Both the position numbers and the translations under genes were made by a program. The notes below the pieces were generated by a model. It was not told the origin of the DNA. It saw only the letters and a program-made list of their open reading frames with translations, and did no database searches. From assembly GCA_002483085.1 (NCBI GenBank), contig DLHF01000033.1:1-11071 (forward strand): 11,071 nt of DNA, in the 5' to 3' direction. Shown here piece after piece: positions 1 through 6,796 of this stretch (positions within the stretch are counted from its first letter, which is position 1; the number at the start of each line of letters is the position of its first letter). Source of the DNA: Ignavibacteria bacterium UBA7675. Its GTDB lineage: Bacteria; Bacteroidota; Ignavibacteria; Kapaibacteriales; UB7675.

Positions 1-733
1 TCGACGCAGACAGAACGACCGCCCCAAACAGGAGCGCGGAGATATGCCCGAGCCCGAACGGTTCGACGAGCGCAGAGCTGATGAACGCCGTAGACCCGAG
101 CGCGATGAACGCGAACAGGACAATCGCAGGCAAGATGATCGGCGCAGGCAGGGCGACCGCCCCAAACAGGAACGCAGAGATATTCCCGAGCCCGAACGGT
201 TCGACGAGCGCAGAGTTGATGAACGCCGCAGACCCGAGCGCGATGAACGCGAGCAGGATAATCGCAGGCAAGATGATCGGCGCAGGCAGGGCGACCGCCC
301 TAAACAGGAGCGCGGAGATATTCCCGAGCCCGAACGGTTCGACGAGCGCAGAACTGACGACCGACGCAGGCCCGAGCGCGATGAACGCGAGCAGGATAAT
401 CGCAGGCAAGATGATCGGCGTAGACAGGACGATCGCCCCAAGCAAGAGCGCAGAGATATTCCCGAGCCCGAGCGGTTCGACGAGCGCAGAACTGATGACC
501 GACGCAGACCCGAACGAGACGACCGACATCAGCCTGATAAAAACGACCGCAGGCAAGAGGATCAGCGCAGGCAGGAGCGCCGAGACATTCCCGAACCCGA
601 ACGGTTCGATGAACGGCGTATGCCCGAGCGTGATGGACGGCGACAGCCCGACCGCAACGACCGCAAGCAGGATAACCGCCGCAGACCAGAGCGCCGAGAC
701 ATTCCCGAACCCGAACGGCTCGATGAACGGCGC
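1..733 (+). repeat. In-frame 138-bp tandem repeat coding the TilS extension
   Basis: Units start at 44, 182, 320, 458, 587 and 701. Each begins with (I/M)PEPER(F/L)DERR and ends with an ER(R/G)D motif. The first three are exactly 138 bp (46 residues), the fourth is 129 bp, the fifth 114 bp, and the last is only the 33-bp head. Bases 1-43 are the tail of another copy, so the array extends left of the window. Units 1 and 2 differ at 8 of 138 positions. Copies degrade and shorten towards the right, which suggests recent expansion at the left end. All unit lengths are multiples of three, so the frame is kept. Confidence 0.95.
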
Positions 734-3094
734 AACCAGGGCGATAATACGATGCCTCCATCGGAATACGACGACGCCCATCCTGCAAGGATGGATACAC
801 AGGCTGATGGCAGCGACATGTCCTCGCAGGACAGAACCGACGGACCGCGCAACCGGCGCGGACGCAGAGGCGGACGCAACAGAAACCGCAACCGGCGCCA
901 GGATAACCGCGCAAGCGACGTTACCCCATCCGACGAACTAGCGTCTGTAGATCATGATGTGCAGCAGACAGACGCACACATAGAAGAGCCACATGGCGAC
1001 ACAGAACAACGAGACGACCGGCGCAGCGGACGTGGACGAAATCGACGCCGGGATCGACGCCGCAATCGCAATGATCGCAGCAGGCCAGATGGTACCGTCG
1101 CAGCAGACAACGATCCGAACGGAGAGCCCATCCATCCTGCTGATAGCGAACCGAGAGATACAATTCAGAATCGTCAGCACACAGAGCAGCGGACTTCGCG
1201 ACAGGACAACCGCAGGTCCCGCAACGACCGCAGAAACAACGAGAACCGAGAGCGAAAAGCAGATGAAGCAGATCGCCTACCCGCCGACAGAGAGCCAGAG
1301 GCTGCCAACGATCTGCGCGATGCACCCGATGAACGTAGAAGCGACAGTCGTGGCGGGCGTGGAAAGGATAACCGACGAGACAGCCGCCGGGAGCAATCAG
1401 ATAAACATCAGGAACAGGCTGATACTGCTGATAAAATTCAACAGGACAACTCCGATCTTCCGCCCGACGCCCATCGACCAGAAGGGCGGCGCGATGCAGA
1501 AGGAGGCAAAAAAGAACGACCGCAGAAATCACAGGATAAAAAACCGGGTCGCCCCAAAGAAGGACGTCCACAGAAATCAGCTCCCCCACTTGTGGAAGCT
1601 ATTACGCTAAAAGAACTCCCGACAATTGCCCTGATTTCGCGGCCAATACGGACGCGGCCTGTCAAACTCCTGACCTCGCTCGAAAAGCAGCCAGAACTGC
1701 GCGAATTCTACAGTAGATTAGAAGATGCGTTGCGCTATCAGCTCGTAGTGCGCGACGAGGAAAAAATTGCTGTCGCTGTAAGCGGAGGTGTAGACTCCAC
1801 AGTCTTGCTCGACGCCATGGTACAGCTCGCATCCGAGCGCGGCTATGAATTAGTGGTAGCACATTTTAACCACAAATTGCGTCAAGAGGCTTCCGAACGC
1901 GATGAACAATTTGTGCGTGCGCTCGCAAAGCGGTACAATCTGCCCTTTTTTAGCGGTGAAGGCAATGTAATGGAATACGCGGCAGACAACCATATGAGCA
2001 TCGAAGTAGCAGCGCGTGAACTGCGCTACAGATACTTCGAATATGTGATGCGGCAAACAGGCTGCACTACCCTTGCCCTTGCTCATACTGCCGACGACGT
2101 CGCCGAAACAGTGCTGCTCAATCTGCTTCGCGGCTCCGGCCTTACAGGGCTTACGGGCATGCCTGCCCGGCGCTCGCTGGGAAGAAAAACATTTATTGTT
2201 CGGCCACTGCTCCGCTTTAAAAAGGAAGAGCTAAAGCGCTATGCAATGCTTCGCGAAGTGGAATGGCAGGAAGACGAAACGAACTCGCTGTTGCGGCATA
2301 CACGCAATAAGGTGCGGCACCACCTGTTGCCATTGCTACGGCAGGACTATGCCCCGTCGATAAGCGACACACTGAATCGCACAGCGCGATTGCTCCAAGG
2401 AGCCGACGAACTCGTATCGCAAGTTGTCAATAATGTCATGCCGCAGGTAGTGCTGGAATCGACATCATCGCGAATACTGCTTTCGGCACCTGCTCTGGCA
2501 TCGCACACAACCTTTCTTCAGGGTGAAATTATCCAGCGGGCAATACGCGAGAATTTCGATATGCCCGCAATTTCGATGGACGCCATCGAGCGCATTCTGA
2601 AACTTCTGGCTGCGGAAGCAGGTACGCGGCAGGATATTTCCCGGCACCTTGGCGCAATACGCGACAGAGAAGCCATCGTCATCGCTCTGCGCACCGAACA
2701 AAACGATGTAAATACTAAAGTGGGCAAAAACGCCGAACATAACATCGGCGACCGAATATTCTCCATACGCGAAGTGCACAAGCGCGATGCAAAGTTCGGT
2801 GACGACCCCTCTGTGGAGTTTATCGATGCTGAATTCTTGCCCTACCAGCTTACACTGCGTACCTGGCGGCAGGGAGACACTTTCCAGCCTCTGGGAATGC
2901 GCGGCACAATGAAAGTAAGCGACTTCCTTACGAATCAAAAAGTGCCTGTTCTGGAAAAAAGCTCGGCATTGGTACTCTGCACATCCGAAGAAATCATCTG
3001 GATATGCGGTATGCGTATCAACGACAAATACAAGGTGACGCGTTCGACAGAAAAGGTCGTTCGGCTTGAATTTATTAAACGTCCAAAACCATAG
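2..3094 (+). CDS. tilS: tRNA(Ile)-lysidine synthase with giant charged repeat N-terminus (5' partial)
   Basis: TilS uses ATP to attach lysine to C34 of the CAU-anticodon tRNA-Ile in the cytoplasm, so that the tRNA reads AUA. Residues are numbered from the Met codon at 44. Seen: the PP-loop SGGVDS (580-585), HFNHKLR (607-613), AHTADDVAETVL from 680, a DETN...RNKVRHHLLPLL stretch (RNK at 754), and a TilS C-terminal domain at about 935-1010 (LRTWRQGDTFQPLGMRG onward). The catalytic module from about 545 has normal length, and bacterial TilS is usually about 430-470 residues in total. Here residues 1-517 are an Arg/Asp/Glu/Gln/Asn-rich, hydrophobic-poor extension, with tandem repeats to about 230 and RG/RN-rich patches (267-290). 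The frame is open to base 2 and in register with a further repeat copy, so the Met at 44 is an Ile-to-Met change inside a repeat and the true start lies upstream. First gene of tilS-hpt-ftsH. The product call is secure; the role of the extension is unknown. Confidence 0.93.
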   Translation, partial: RRRQNDRPKQERGDMPEPERFDERRADERRRPERDEREQDNRRQDDRRRQGDRPKQERRDIPEPERFDERRVDERRRPERDEREQDNRRQDDRRRQGDRPKQERGDIPEPERFDERRTDDRRRPERDEREQDNRRQDDRRRQDDRPKQERRDIPEPERFDERRTDDRRRPERDDRHQPDKNDRRQEDQRRQERRDIPEPERFDERRMPERDGRRQPDRNDRKQDNRRRPERRDIPEPERLDERRNQGDNTMPPSEYDDAHPARMDTQADGSDMSSQDRTDGPRNRRGRRGGRNRNRNRRQDNRASDVTPSDELASVDHDVQQTDAHIEEPHGDTEQRDDRRSGRGRNRRRDRRRNRNDRSRPDGTVAADNDPNGEPIHPADSEPRDTIQNRQHTEQRTSRQDNRRSRNDRRNNENRERKADEADRLPADREPEAANDLRDAPDERRSDSRGGRGKDNRRDSRREQSDKHQEQADTADKIQQDNSDLPPDAHRPEGRRDAEGGKKERPQKSQDKKPGRPKEGRPQKSAPPLVEAITLKELPTIALISRPIRTRPVKLLTSLEKQPELREFYSRLEDALRYQLVVRDEEKIAVAVSGGVDSTVLLDAMVQLASERGYELVVAHFNHKLRQEASERDEQFVRALAKRYNLPFFSGEGNVMEYAADNHMSIEVAARELRYRYFEYVMRQTGCTTLALAHTADDVAETVLLNLLRGSGLTGLTGMPARRSLGRKTFIVRPLLRFKKEELKRYAMLREVEWQEDETNSLLRHTRNKVRHHLLPLLRQDYAPSISDTLNRTARLLQGADELVSQVVNNVMPQVVLESTSSRILLSAPALASHTTFLQGEIIQRAIRENFDMPAISMDAIERILKLLAAEAGTRQDISRHLGAIRDREAIVIALRTEQNDVNTKVGKNAEHNIGDRIFSIREVHKRDAKFGDDPSVEFIDAEFLPYQLTLRTWRQGDTFQPLGMRGTMKVSDFLTNQKVPVLEKSSALVLCTSEEIIWICGMRINDKYKVTRSTEKVVRLEFIKRPKP

Positions 3095-3133
3095 GCTGCG
3101 GCCACATCCGCGCCCTGTGTAGCCAAAAGAGCC

Positions 3134-3703
3134 ATGCAACAGGACATTGTTCGAATACATGATCGCCCCTTCCGCCTGTTCCTTACGCGAGAAGTAATTC
3201 TTCAGCGCATTACAGAACTGGGAGAAAAAATCCACAGCGACTACAATGATAAAAATATTGTGTACGTCATAGTCCTGAAGGGTGCTATGATGTTCGCTAT
3301 GGATCTTATCCGCTCGGCCTCGGTACCCTGTACAATCGAAGTTGTCAGTGCCTCAAGCTACGGAGAGAAGATGCACTCGTCCGGCGTTGTCTCCCTTGAT
3401 ATTTCCATCTCGCCCGACTCGTTACGCGGCAAACACGTGATCCTCGTCGATGACATCGTGGACACCGGCAAGACGATAGCGAGCCTTCAACGCAAGCTCC
3501 GGAGCTTCTCTCCCAAATCAGTACAAATTGCAACGCTGCTGTTCAAGTCCAGCGTGTTTAGCGAAAATATCCCGATAGAGTATATCGGCTTTGATATAGA
3601 CCCGGAGTTTGTAGTCGGCTACGGCATGGATTATGCAGAAGCTGGCAGGCACCTCCCAGATATTTACGTGCTCCACGAAGACAGTCGGCAGGCAGATGCG
3701 TAA
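3134..3703 (+). CDS. hpt: Hypoxanthine(-guanine) phosphoribosyltransferase
   Basis: A cytoplasmic purine-salvage enzyme that transfers the phosphoribosyl group of PRPP to hypoxanthine and/or guanine, giving IMP/GMP. At 189 residues it has the normal family length. Seen: the type I PRTase PRPP loop VILVDDIVDTGKT (102-114) with the acidic pair D106/D107; an LKGAMMF loop (48-54), where the family has its Leu-Lys cis-peptide loop; and the family's C-terminal pattern FVVGYGMDYAEAGRHLPDIYVL-like, with the purine-contacting region before it. The ATG at 3134 lies 39 bases after the tilS stop and gives an N-terminus of usual length. Only a weak purine stretch (AAAAGAG, 3125-3131) precedes it, so this start rests on length and alignment, not on a ribosome site. 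Middle gene of tilS-hpt-ftsH. Base specificity (hypoxanthine versus guanine) cannot be read from the sequence. Confidence 0.94.
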   Translation: MQQDIVRIHDRPFRLFLTREVILQRITELGEKIHSDYNDKNIVYVIVLKGAMMFAMDLIRSASVPCTIEVVSASSYGEKMHSSGVVSLDISISPDSLRGKHVILVDDIVDTGKTIASLQRKLRSFSPKSVQIATLLFKSSVFSENIPIEYIGFDIDPEFVVGYGMDYAEAGRHLPDIYVLHEDSRQADA

Positions 3704-3798
3704 CGCCATGCAGCCGCTTCGGAACAGAAGAGCCAGAAAAAAGTATGTAGAACAACGCATGTGTGTATCGCTTAACTCTACCAGCTACAACTGCATTC

Positions 3799-3804
3799 AA
3801 AGGA
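3799..3804 (+). promoter_or_regulatory. Ribosome binding site fixing the ftsH start
   Basis: AAAGGA lies six bases before the ATG at 3811. It favours that codon over the in-frame GTG at 3763, which would add 16 residues (YRLTLPATTAFKGNF) of no FtsH character and has no such site. Confidence 0.65.
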
Positions 3805-3810
3805 AACTTC

Positions 3811-5856
3811 ATGGATCTCGATGAAAGAAAGAACAACTCCGATTCGAATCAGGCGATGAAAAAGCGTATGCGACAGAACCAGAACGGCAACGGCTTCAAA
3901 AACGGTGGCGACGACCCCAATATCAGCAAGGTACTGCGCACTGCGCTTATCTGGCTTGGCATATTCGGCGTGATTATCGTTATGTATGTGCTTGTCAACG
4001 CCAACGGCCAGCGCAATGAATGGCCAGTAAGCTACACCCAGTACATGGATTTTGTCCAAAAGGGTAAAGTAGCCGAGGCGAAAATCCTCAAAGAACAACT
4101 CAATGATTTCGAGTTTCATGGAAAATTGAAAGCTGAGGAACTTGTCAAGACCGAAGATGGCAAGGAACACAGCGTTCAGCTTTTTGTGACGAAACTCGGA
4201 TTTGTTGATTCCACAACAGAAAAGATGTGGGAGCAAAACGGTATCCGCTGGAAATACGAAGAGGGCGATACACAGTGGTGGGGCGCCTTTATCTCTATCC
4301 TCCCTTGGGTGGCGCTTATCGCTATCTACATCGTGGTGATGCGCCGTATGCAAAACGGCAACTCCAAAGGTATTTTTACCTTTGGCAAAGCGCGCGCCAA
4401 ACTGATGAATGAGAATTCCAAGAAAGTGACATTTGCCGATGTGGCAGGCGCCGACGAAGCAAAATACGAGCTTCAGGAAATCATTGAGTTTCTCCGCGAT
4501 CCAAGCAAATTTAACCGCCTCGGTGGTAAAATTCCTCACGGTGTGCTCATGCTCGGCCCCCCCGGAACCGGCAAAACCCTGCTGGCTCGTGCTGTGGCAG
4601 GCGAGGCAAATGTGCCCTTCTTCTCTATCTCCGGTGCAGACTTCGTGGAAATGTTCGTGGGCGTAGGTGCCAGCCGTGTGCGCGATCTGTTCGAGCAGGC
4701 AAAGAAAAATGCCCCGTGTATTGTGTTTATTGATGAAATCGACGCCGTAGGACGCCATCGTGGTGCTGGCCTCGGCGGTGGACACGATGAACGCGAGCAA
4801 ACACTCAACCAGCTTCTGGTAGAAATGGACGGATTTGAGCAAAATAGCGGCATTATCGTCATCGCGGCCACTAATCGCCCTGATGTGCTCGACCCCGCCC
4901 TGCTGCGCCCCGGTCGCTTCGACCGCCAAGTAGTAGTAGACAGACCAGACGTGAAAGGACGCGAAGGTATTCTGAAAGTACACACGCGCAATATTCCGCT
5001 GGCACCAGAAGTAAACCTTCAGACAATCGCACGCGGAACCCCGGGCCTTTCGGGTGCCGACCTCGCCAATCTCGTAAACGAAGCGGCTCTCTACGCCGCC
5101 CGCCGTAATAGCGACTCGGTGACAATGTGGGACTTCGAGAATGCGAAGGATAAAATCCTGATGGGCGTGGAGCGCAAAAGCATGGTAATTTCCGACAAGG
5201 AAAAAGAGTCGACAGCGTACCACGAAATGGGGCACGCTATCGTAGGCAGGCTGTTGCCGGGCGGTGATCCCGTTCATAAAGTGACAATTATACCGCGCGG
5301 ACGCGCTCTTGGTGTCACGTCGTACCTGCCCACAGAAGATTCACACACGCTCTCCCGCGAGTATGTGATGACCAAAATCACAACACTGCTCGCAGGCCGT
5401 GCAGCCGAGCTTATTGTGTTCAATCAGCTTACTACGGGCGCAGGCAACGACCTCGAACGCGCAACTGGTCTGGCGCGCAGGATGGTATGCGAATGGGGTA
5501 TGAGCGAGGAACTCGGCCCGGTATATCTCGCCCAAAAAGACGAAGAGATGTTTGTAGCACGCGAGCTCTCGCACCCGCGCAATATCAGCGATGAAACGGC
5601 ACGGCTGATCGACGCGGAAGTGCGTAAGATTGTAATCAGCGCAATGGACAAGGCCGAACAGCTCCTGCGCGACAACATCGACCTGCTGCACCTTACCTCG
5701 AAAGTGTTGCTGGAACGCGAAGTGATCGACGGCGAAGAACTCGACAAGCTCATTCGCGGCGAAGTGCTGCCCCCGATTGACAAAATGCGCAACGACTTTG
5801 TAGCGCAGCCGGGTGGTGTCACGCCGTCTATCAACGGCAGAATCGACACGAAATAA
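3811..5856 (+). CDS. ftsH: ATP-dependent zinc metalloprotease FtsH
   Basis: A hexameric inner-membrane AAA+ protease that unfolds and degrades damaged membrane proteins and selected soluble regulators. The product is 681 residues from the ATG at 3811, a normal length. Order: a charged cytoplasmic tail (1-40), TM1 (about 44-63), a periplasmic domain (about 65-155), TM2 (about 158-178), an AAA domain and a peptidase domain. Seen: Walker A GPPGTGKT (249-256), pore motif FVG (282-284), Walker B with D308/E309, a second region of homology with arginine fingers R366 and R369, the zinc site HEMGH (471-475), and the third zinc ligand D547 in TGAGNDLERAT. All catalytic residues are present. The N-terminal tail before TM1 is longer than in E. 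coli FtsH. It is the last gene of the tilS-hpt-ftsH set, 107 bases after hpt with no terminator seen between, and a strong terminator follows 22 bases after its stop. Confidence 0.97.
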   Translation: MDLDERKNNSDSNQAMKKRMRQNQNGNGFKNGGDDPNISKVLRTALIWLGIFGVIIVMYVLVNANGQRNEWPVSYTQYMDFVQKGKVAEAKILKEQLNDFEFHGKLKAEELVKTEDGKEHSVQLFVTKLGFVDSTTEKMWEQNGIRWKYEEGDTQWWGAFISILPWVALIAIYIVVMRRMQNGNSKGIFTFGKARAKLMNENSKKVTFADVAGADEAKYELQEIIEFLRDPSKFNRLGGKIPHGVLMLGPPGTGKTLLARAVAGEANVPFFSISGADFVEMFVGVGASRVRDLFEQAKKNAPCIVFIDEIDAVGRHRGAGLGGGHDEREQTLNQLLVEMDGFEQNSGIIVIAATNRPDVLDPALLRPGRFDRQVVVDRPDVKGREGILKVHTRNIPLAPEVNLQTIARGTPGLSGADLANLVNEAALYAARRNSDSVTMWDFENAKDKILMGVERKSMVISDKEKESTAYHEMGHAIVGRLLPGGDPVHKVTIIPRGRALGVTSYLPTEDSHTLSREYVMTKITTLLAGRAAELIVFNQLTTGAGNDLERATGLARRMVCEWGMSEELGPVYLAQKDEEMFVARELSHPRNISDETARLIDAEVRKIVISAMDKAEQLLRDNIDLLHLTSKVLLEREVIDGEELDKLIRGEVLPPIDKMRNDFVAQPGGVTPSINGRIDTK

Positions 5857-5878
5857 GCGCAAAAGCCAATCTCATAGA

Positions 5879-5914
5879 CAACAGCCGGACAGTAATGTTC
5901 GGCTGTTGCTTTTT
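5879..5914 (+). terminator. Intrinsic terminator after ftsH
   Basis: CAACAGCCG (5879-5887) pairs with CGGCTGTTG (5900-5908). Three more pairs inside (one G-T) give a 12-bp stem with a six-base loop AGTAAT, followed at once by CTTTTT. It closes the tilS-hpt-ftsH unit. The opposite strand lacks a T-run after the stem, so it acts on the + strand only. Confidence 0.9.
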
Positions 5915-6082
5915 AAAGCTCGGTTGAGAATAGAGCATGGTGGCACGGGCGTCTTCGGGCGCGCGGTGCAGCGCTGTCACCGAAATCGCACCCACGCCTA
6001 TCCGTTGAACAAACGACACTCGCCTGTGGGAACCACACTGCGGTAAAGGCCGAACTCCACGCGGCGAACTGTGCAGCGCGGT

Positions 6083-6117
6083 GCAGAGGCAAAGCACACG
6101 AGCAGAGGCAGAAGCAC
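6083..6117. repeat. Short imperfect direct repeat pair
   Basis: GCAGAGGCAAAGCAC (6083-6097) is repeated as GCAGAGGCAGAAGCAC (6102-6117), with a 19-base period and one inserted base. Function unknown. It lies in the GC-rich part of the intergenic region. Confidence 0.5.
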
Positions 6118-6204
6118 TACCAACGGCGTATGCCAATTCTGTCAAAAAAGCCAAAGAATAAAGTAATCTGGAATATTACTCTGCGTCACTGGGGCATTGG
6201 TCAG

Positions 6205-6233
6205 ATTGCATTTCCCACAATTTTGTATATTGG
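6205..6233 (+). promoter_or_regulatory. Weak Bacteroidota-like promoter candidate
   Basis: ATTG (6205-6208), 17 bases, then TATATTGG (6226-6233), compared with the Bacteroidota consensus TTTG-N17-19-TAnnTTTG. One mismatch occurs in each box. If used, the leader to the gene at 6797 would be about 550 bases. Low confidence; AT-rich sequence gives such matches by chance. Confidence 0.2.
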
Positions 6234-6465
6234 AAATCGTCAGGCTTTTTTCATACCATGTCGCTTCCCTTCCCATGAAGCGAGCCCGGTCGTCCTTTGA
6301 AGGACGGTACAGCAGCCAGTGAAGATGTCGATAACAAGGTTCTTAGAAGAGTAATTCGGTTGGTGTGCACGATAGGTCGAGAAGAGGGGTGAACTCTGCC
6401 AGACTGCCGGTTAATTACGTTTCGGTAATCTTTGAAGTAACAATCATACAATACGACAACCCGGC

Positions 6466-6496
6466 TTTCAGCACCGGTACTGTGCCTGTATATTTG
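6466..6496 (+). promoter_or_regulatory. Bacteroidota-like promoter candidate upstream of the surface-protein gene
   Basis: TATATTTG (6489-6496) matches the Bacteroidota -7 box TAnnTTTG exactly. TTTC (6466-6469), 19 bases upstream, matches three of four bases of the -33 box. In sigma-70 terms, TATATT is 5/6 of a -10 box. A start near 6503 would place the hairpin at 6502-6534 at the very 5' end of the transcript and give a leader of about 290 bases before 6797. This is pattern matching only. Confidence 0.35.
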
Positions 6497-6546
6497 TGCC
6501 AATACCAGCTCCAATCGCTGGGGAACGCTGGTATGATGGTACTTTT
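6496..6546 (+). promoter_or_regulatory. Interrupted hairpin followed by TTTT (leader structure or weak terminator)
   Basis: ATACCAGC (6502-6509) pairs perfectly with GCTGGTAT (6527-6534). Outside it, GTGCC (6496-6500) pairs with GGTAC (6538-6542) across a small internal loop (one G-T), and TTTT follows (6543-6546). A CCA/TGG pair can form inside the loop. It could be an attenuator-like leader structure or a weak terminator. No known riboswitch was recognised. Confidence 0.4.
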
Positions 6547-6689
6547 CCGGCCTTACAGCGCATATACAGAGCCGGTGGCAGCTTCTTCCTCCCTCTTTAT
6601 AGTACAGTTTACAGACGCACAGCGCGGATAATCGGGTGGCGACACACACAGCGGTAAGAGGCTCCGCGCTCCCGAGGGACATCAGGCGC

Positions 6690-6723
6690 AATCCGAAGAC
6701 ATAAATACTGGCACGGATTTTTT
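6690..6723 (+). terminator. Possible weak terminator-like hairpin in the leader
   Basis: AATCCG (6690-6695) pairs with CGGATT (6714-6719) around an 18-base loop, and the T-run extends to 6723. The stem is short and the loop long, so it would be weak. Its position between the candidate promoter and the gene at 6797 would allow attenuation. Confidence 0.25.
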
Positions 6724-6796
6724 ATGATGCTTCTTTGCGTATAGGCTTCCTCTGGAACGCCATCATACCCAATATTACATATAGAGTCGGGTACTT

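Larger units (their letters stand above)
5915..6796. other. Long intergenic region with no convincing gene
   Basis: About 880 bases between the ftsH terminator and the surface-protein gene. Short open frames exist on both strands (for example 5831-6154 and 6251-6691 on the minus strand, 6365-6631 on the plus strand), but none has a recognisable domain, a good ribosome site or protein-like composition, and the first runs through the ftsH terminator. What it does hold: a GC-rich part at about 5940-6120 with an 11-base word GCGCGGTGCAG repeated at 5961 and 6076; an imperfect direct repeat at 6083/6102; two promoter-like sites (6205-6233, 6466-6496); and hairpins at 6261-6283 (TCGCTT/AAGCGA), 6291-6305 (CGTCC/GGACG), 6496-6542 and 6690-6719. 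No tRNA, tmRNA, RNase P or SRP RNA signature was seen. It may be a long leader, a small-RNA locus or decayed coding sequence. Confidence 0.6.

Noticed and set aside
44..46. ATG at 44 as the real start of tilS, with GGAG just before it
   Set aside because: The frame stays open upstream and matches another repeat copy. The ATG replaces an Ile codon at the same place in other units, and the GGAG is a base variant of the repeat itself.
1..733. CRISPR array as an explanation of the direct repeats
   Set aside because: The units are contiguous 138-bp coding repeats without unique spacers, and they are in frame with TilS.
81..941. 286-residue open frame on the + strand over the repeat array
   Set aside because: It is a +1 shadow of the tilS repeat. 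Differences between units are mostly silent in the tilS frame, which would make them mostly replacement changes here.
300..1589. Minus-strand open frames of 204 and 222 residues opposite the TilS extension
   Set aside because: Cys/Arg-rich or low-complexity products that arise from the GC-rich repeat; no domain or ribosome site is visible.
3763..3810. Upstream GTG start for ftsH at 3763
   Set aside because: It adds 16 residues unlike FtsH and has no ribosome site. The ATG at 3811 has AAAGGA six bases before it.
3778..5277. 499-residue antisense frame across ftsH
   Set aside because: The ftsH strand has all catalytic motifs. The antisense product is His/Cys-rich without a recognisable domain, as expected when codon bias removes antisense stops.
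5831..6154. 107-residue minus-strand frame
   Set aside because: It runs through the ftsH terminator and into the ftsH 3' end, with no known domain. Kept only as a possible relic.
6251..6691. 146-residue minus-strand frame and an 88-residue plus-strand frame (6365-6631)
   Set aside because: No domain, no ribosome site and odd composition; they overlap each other on opposite strands and the promoter/hairpin candidates.
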